NCBI GenBank assembly: GCA_000432015.1
Contig: HF985547.1
Location: 45,334-60,605 of the forward strand
Direction of reading: 5' to 3'
Length of the DNA: 15,272 nt
Source of the DNA: Clostridium sp. CAG:1024
GTDB taxonomy: Bacteria; Bacillota; Clostridia; Christensenellales; CAG-138
In this document: piece by piece, positions 14,143-15,272 of the stretch
Layout: the number at the start of each line of letters is the position of its first letter
How positions within the stretch are numbered: position 1 is the first letter of the stretch
Notes under the pieces: generated by a model
Database searches by the model: none
What the model was told of the DNA's origin: nothing
What the model saw: the letters and a program-made list of their open reading frames with translations, nothing else
Program-made: the position numbers and the translations under genes

Positions 14143-15124
14143 ACAATTCACACAGCCTCTCTTGGATGACAGCGTCATCCAGTCCGTTCCGCTTGACCGT
14201 CAGAATCAAACGGATCGCTTTTGCCTCGCGTTCTCTTGCAAACAGGTAGCCCAGGAGCGGATAGATCGTAAGCACTTCATGCTTATGCGCTTTGACGAGC
14301 GACAGAAGATAATCGTTGCGCTGGCGTTCCAATGCACTGATGTTACCCGTCTGCTGCATCTCTGCAAGTCCTGTGGCAATCGCGTCGCATGCCGTGCTGT
14401 CATGGATCACATGGTTCAGCGCCTCTTCCGAAAGCTCGTATGCGTTCATGAGGTCTTCGCGACGGATGCCGCCGACCGGAAGCAACACATCTTTCAGATC
14501 TTCGCGCGGAGCGCCTGTTGCACGCATGCGCAGGAACGTGATGAGATTGTCAAAATCGCAGAGCGCACGGAAGTACGTGGCCGCAAATTCATCCTTTTCC
14601 CGAGCGGCCACCGCAAGGGCATGCTGCAAGTAGCCGCGGTCGAGCATGATACTGACCTGCTGCGGCTCTACCTCGACCTTGAGTTTCTGCTCAAGTCTCT
14701 CTAAAGACTCTCGGATTGGATCGGGGAAATCCCGGTAGTCCTGTTCTGCCACCGCATGGAGCAAGACTTCGCGAGAATAGAGCCCGCCCGTCTCCGTCTG
14801 CGCATCCGCCATGCCGAGCAAACGCGCCTTCAGCAGCATTTTCAGGTTCTGAATATCCGTTGCAAGCAAAAACAGATCCGTAATCGCGGGCTTTGGCGAC
14901 AGCTCGCGGATCTCCGCCGCGGTCTGCGTGCGCGTATTGTCGATCATACGCTCGCAGTCCGCACTCGTCGCATCCGGCAAATTGCCGTAACGAACGTCAA
15001 GCAGCGTACGCATGGCCTCATCGAGAGAACCATCCGCCATTCGTTTGATCGTTTGTTGATCCAAAAGCCCCTTCGAGAGTGCGCTGACGCGCGCACATGC
15101 ATAGGGGATGCTTGGCTGTGGCAT
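14135..15124 (-). CDS. atpC: V/A-type ATP synthase subunit C
   Basis: Subunit C (the V-ATPase subunit d/AC39 homologue) is the helical cap that connects the central rotor shaft to the membrane ring. The 329-residue product begins with PSIPYACARVSALSKGLLD, has LLATDIQNLKMLLKARLLG near residues 86-104 and FRALCDFDNLITFLRMRATG in the second half, the repeated helical pattern with NL(K/I)xxL(K/R)xR that typifies the family. It is nearly all alpha-helical with no membrane segments, and its length is normal (about 330). The ATG at 15124 follows GGGAGGAAGG. It lies 15 bases after the subunit E stop and its last eight bases overlap the subunit F start. It is called ntpC in Enterococcus. Confidence 0.94.
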   Translation of the reverse strand: MPQPSIPYACARVSALSKGLLDQQTIKRMADGSLDEAMRTLLDVRYGNLPDATSADCERMIDNTRTQTAAEIRELSPKPAITDLFLLATDIQNLKMLLKARLLGMADAQTETGGLYSREVLLHAVAEQDYRDFPDPIRESLERLEQKLKVEVEPQQVSIMLDRGYLQHALAVAAREKDEFAATYFRALCDFDNLITFLRMRATGAPREDLKDVLLPVGGIRREDLMNAYELSEEALNHVIHDSTACDAIATGLAEMQQTGNISALERQRNDYLLSLVKAHKHEVLTIYPLLGYLFAREREAKAIRLILTVKRNGLDDAVIQERLCELYG

Positions 15125-15139
15125 TCGCCTTCCTCCCTG

Positions 15140-15271
15140 TCAGTTGAATAAAAGGTTCGCGACCGCCGTCTCCTCTTCATCGCGCAGCTGCGAAAGCACA
15201 GCGCGGAAAGAGCAGTCCTTTTCATAGCCGCGTCCGATCAGCAGGATTCCGCCGTCAAAGGCAGCATCCGG
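15140..15271 (-). CDS. atpE: V/A-type ATP synthase subunit E, C-terminal fragment (runs off the window edge)
   Basis: Only the last 43 codons and the TGA are present. The translated end contains FDGGILLIGRGYEKDCSFRAV followed by LSQLRDEEETAVANLLFN, matching the typical end of peripheral-stalk subunit E (a GG-hydrophobic strand, an N/D-C-S-F turn, then an acidic helix ending in LF). The position directly upstream of subunit C agrees with the usual E-C-F-A-B-D order. The upstream genes for subunits I and K, expected next, are outside the window. The fragment is too short for the ORF to be recognised by length alone; identification rests on motif and context. Confidence 0.85.
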   Translation of the reverse strand, partial: PDAAFDGGILLIGRGYEKDCSFRAVLSQLRDEEETAVANLLFN

Positions 15272-15272
15272 T

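Overview
The window looks like chromosomal DNA from an endospore-forming member of the Firmicutes, most likely a moderately GC-rich clostridial lineage. The evidence is four core sporulation genes (spoIIE, spoIIGA, sigE, sigG), LL-diaminopimelate aminotransferase, a two-subunit iron-sulfur L-serine dehydratase, a long (about 275 nt) Gram-positive-type SRP RNA, and a bacterial V/A-type ATPase operon. Strong purine-rich ribosome-binding sites precede most genes. I see no mobile element, CRISPR array, tRNA or rRNA.

Layout. Bases 1-231 hold an unassigned edge region and the leader of sigG. sigG (232-999, +) runs head-on into a minus-strand cluster transcribed spoIIE -> spoIIGA -> sigE (4783 down to 1007). 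The spoIIE stop and spoIIGA start share one base. The spoIIGA frame runs 185 bases into sigE, and the sigE and sigG stop codons are only 7 bases apart. A 250-base divergent intergenic region (4784-5036) carries a perfect 7-base Spo0A-box sequence, and from it a plus-strand pair, dapL and a thymidylate-kinase-like gene (5037-6934), is transcribed to a strong, probably bidirectional terminator (6944-6983).

Convergent to that pair is the minus-strand set sdaAB -> sdaAA -> popT (DUF368, polyprenyl-phosphate transporter), 9477 down to 7035. Immediately upstream of it, on the same strand, lies the SRP RNA gene (about 9826-9553) with a good sigma-A promoter and a 3' hairpin. The right third is the minus-strand V/A-type ATPase operon E(partial)-C-F-A-B-D (15271 down to 10034), ending in a textbook intrinsic terminator (9978-10008).

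How the genes work together. SpoIIE phosphatase activates the forespore factor sigma-F. SpoIIGA is the membrane protease that matures pro-sigma-E in the mother cell. SigG takes over in the forespore after engulfment. Having all four in under 5 kb, with the phosphatase fused transcriptionally to the mother-cell sigma module and sigG opposed to it, is the most distinctive aspect of the window. Other genes are housekeeping: lysine/peptidoglycan precursor synthesis (dapL), nucleotide metabolism (tmk-like), serine catabolism to pyruvate (sdaAB/AA), undecaprenyl-phosphate recycling (popT), protein targeting (SRP RNA) and ion-motive force (V/A-ATPase). I found no clearly new multi-gene system; the unusual points concern gene arrangement, overlaps and regulation.
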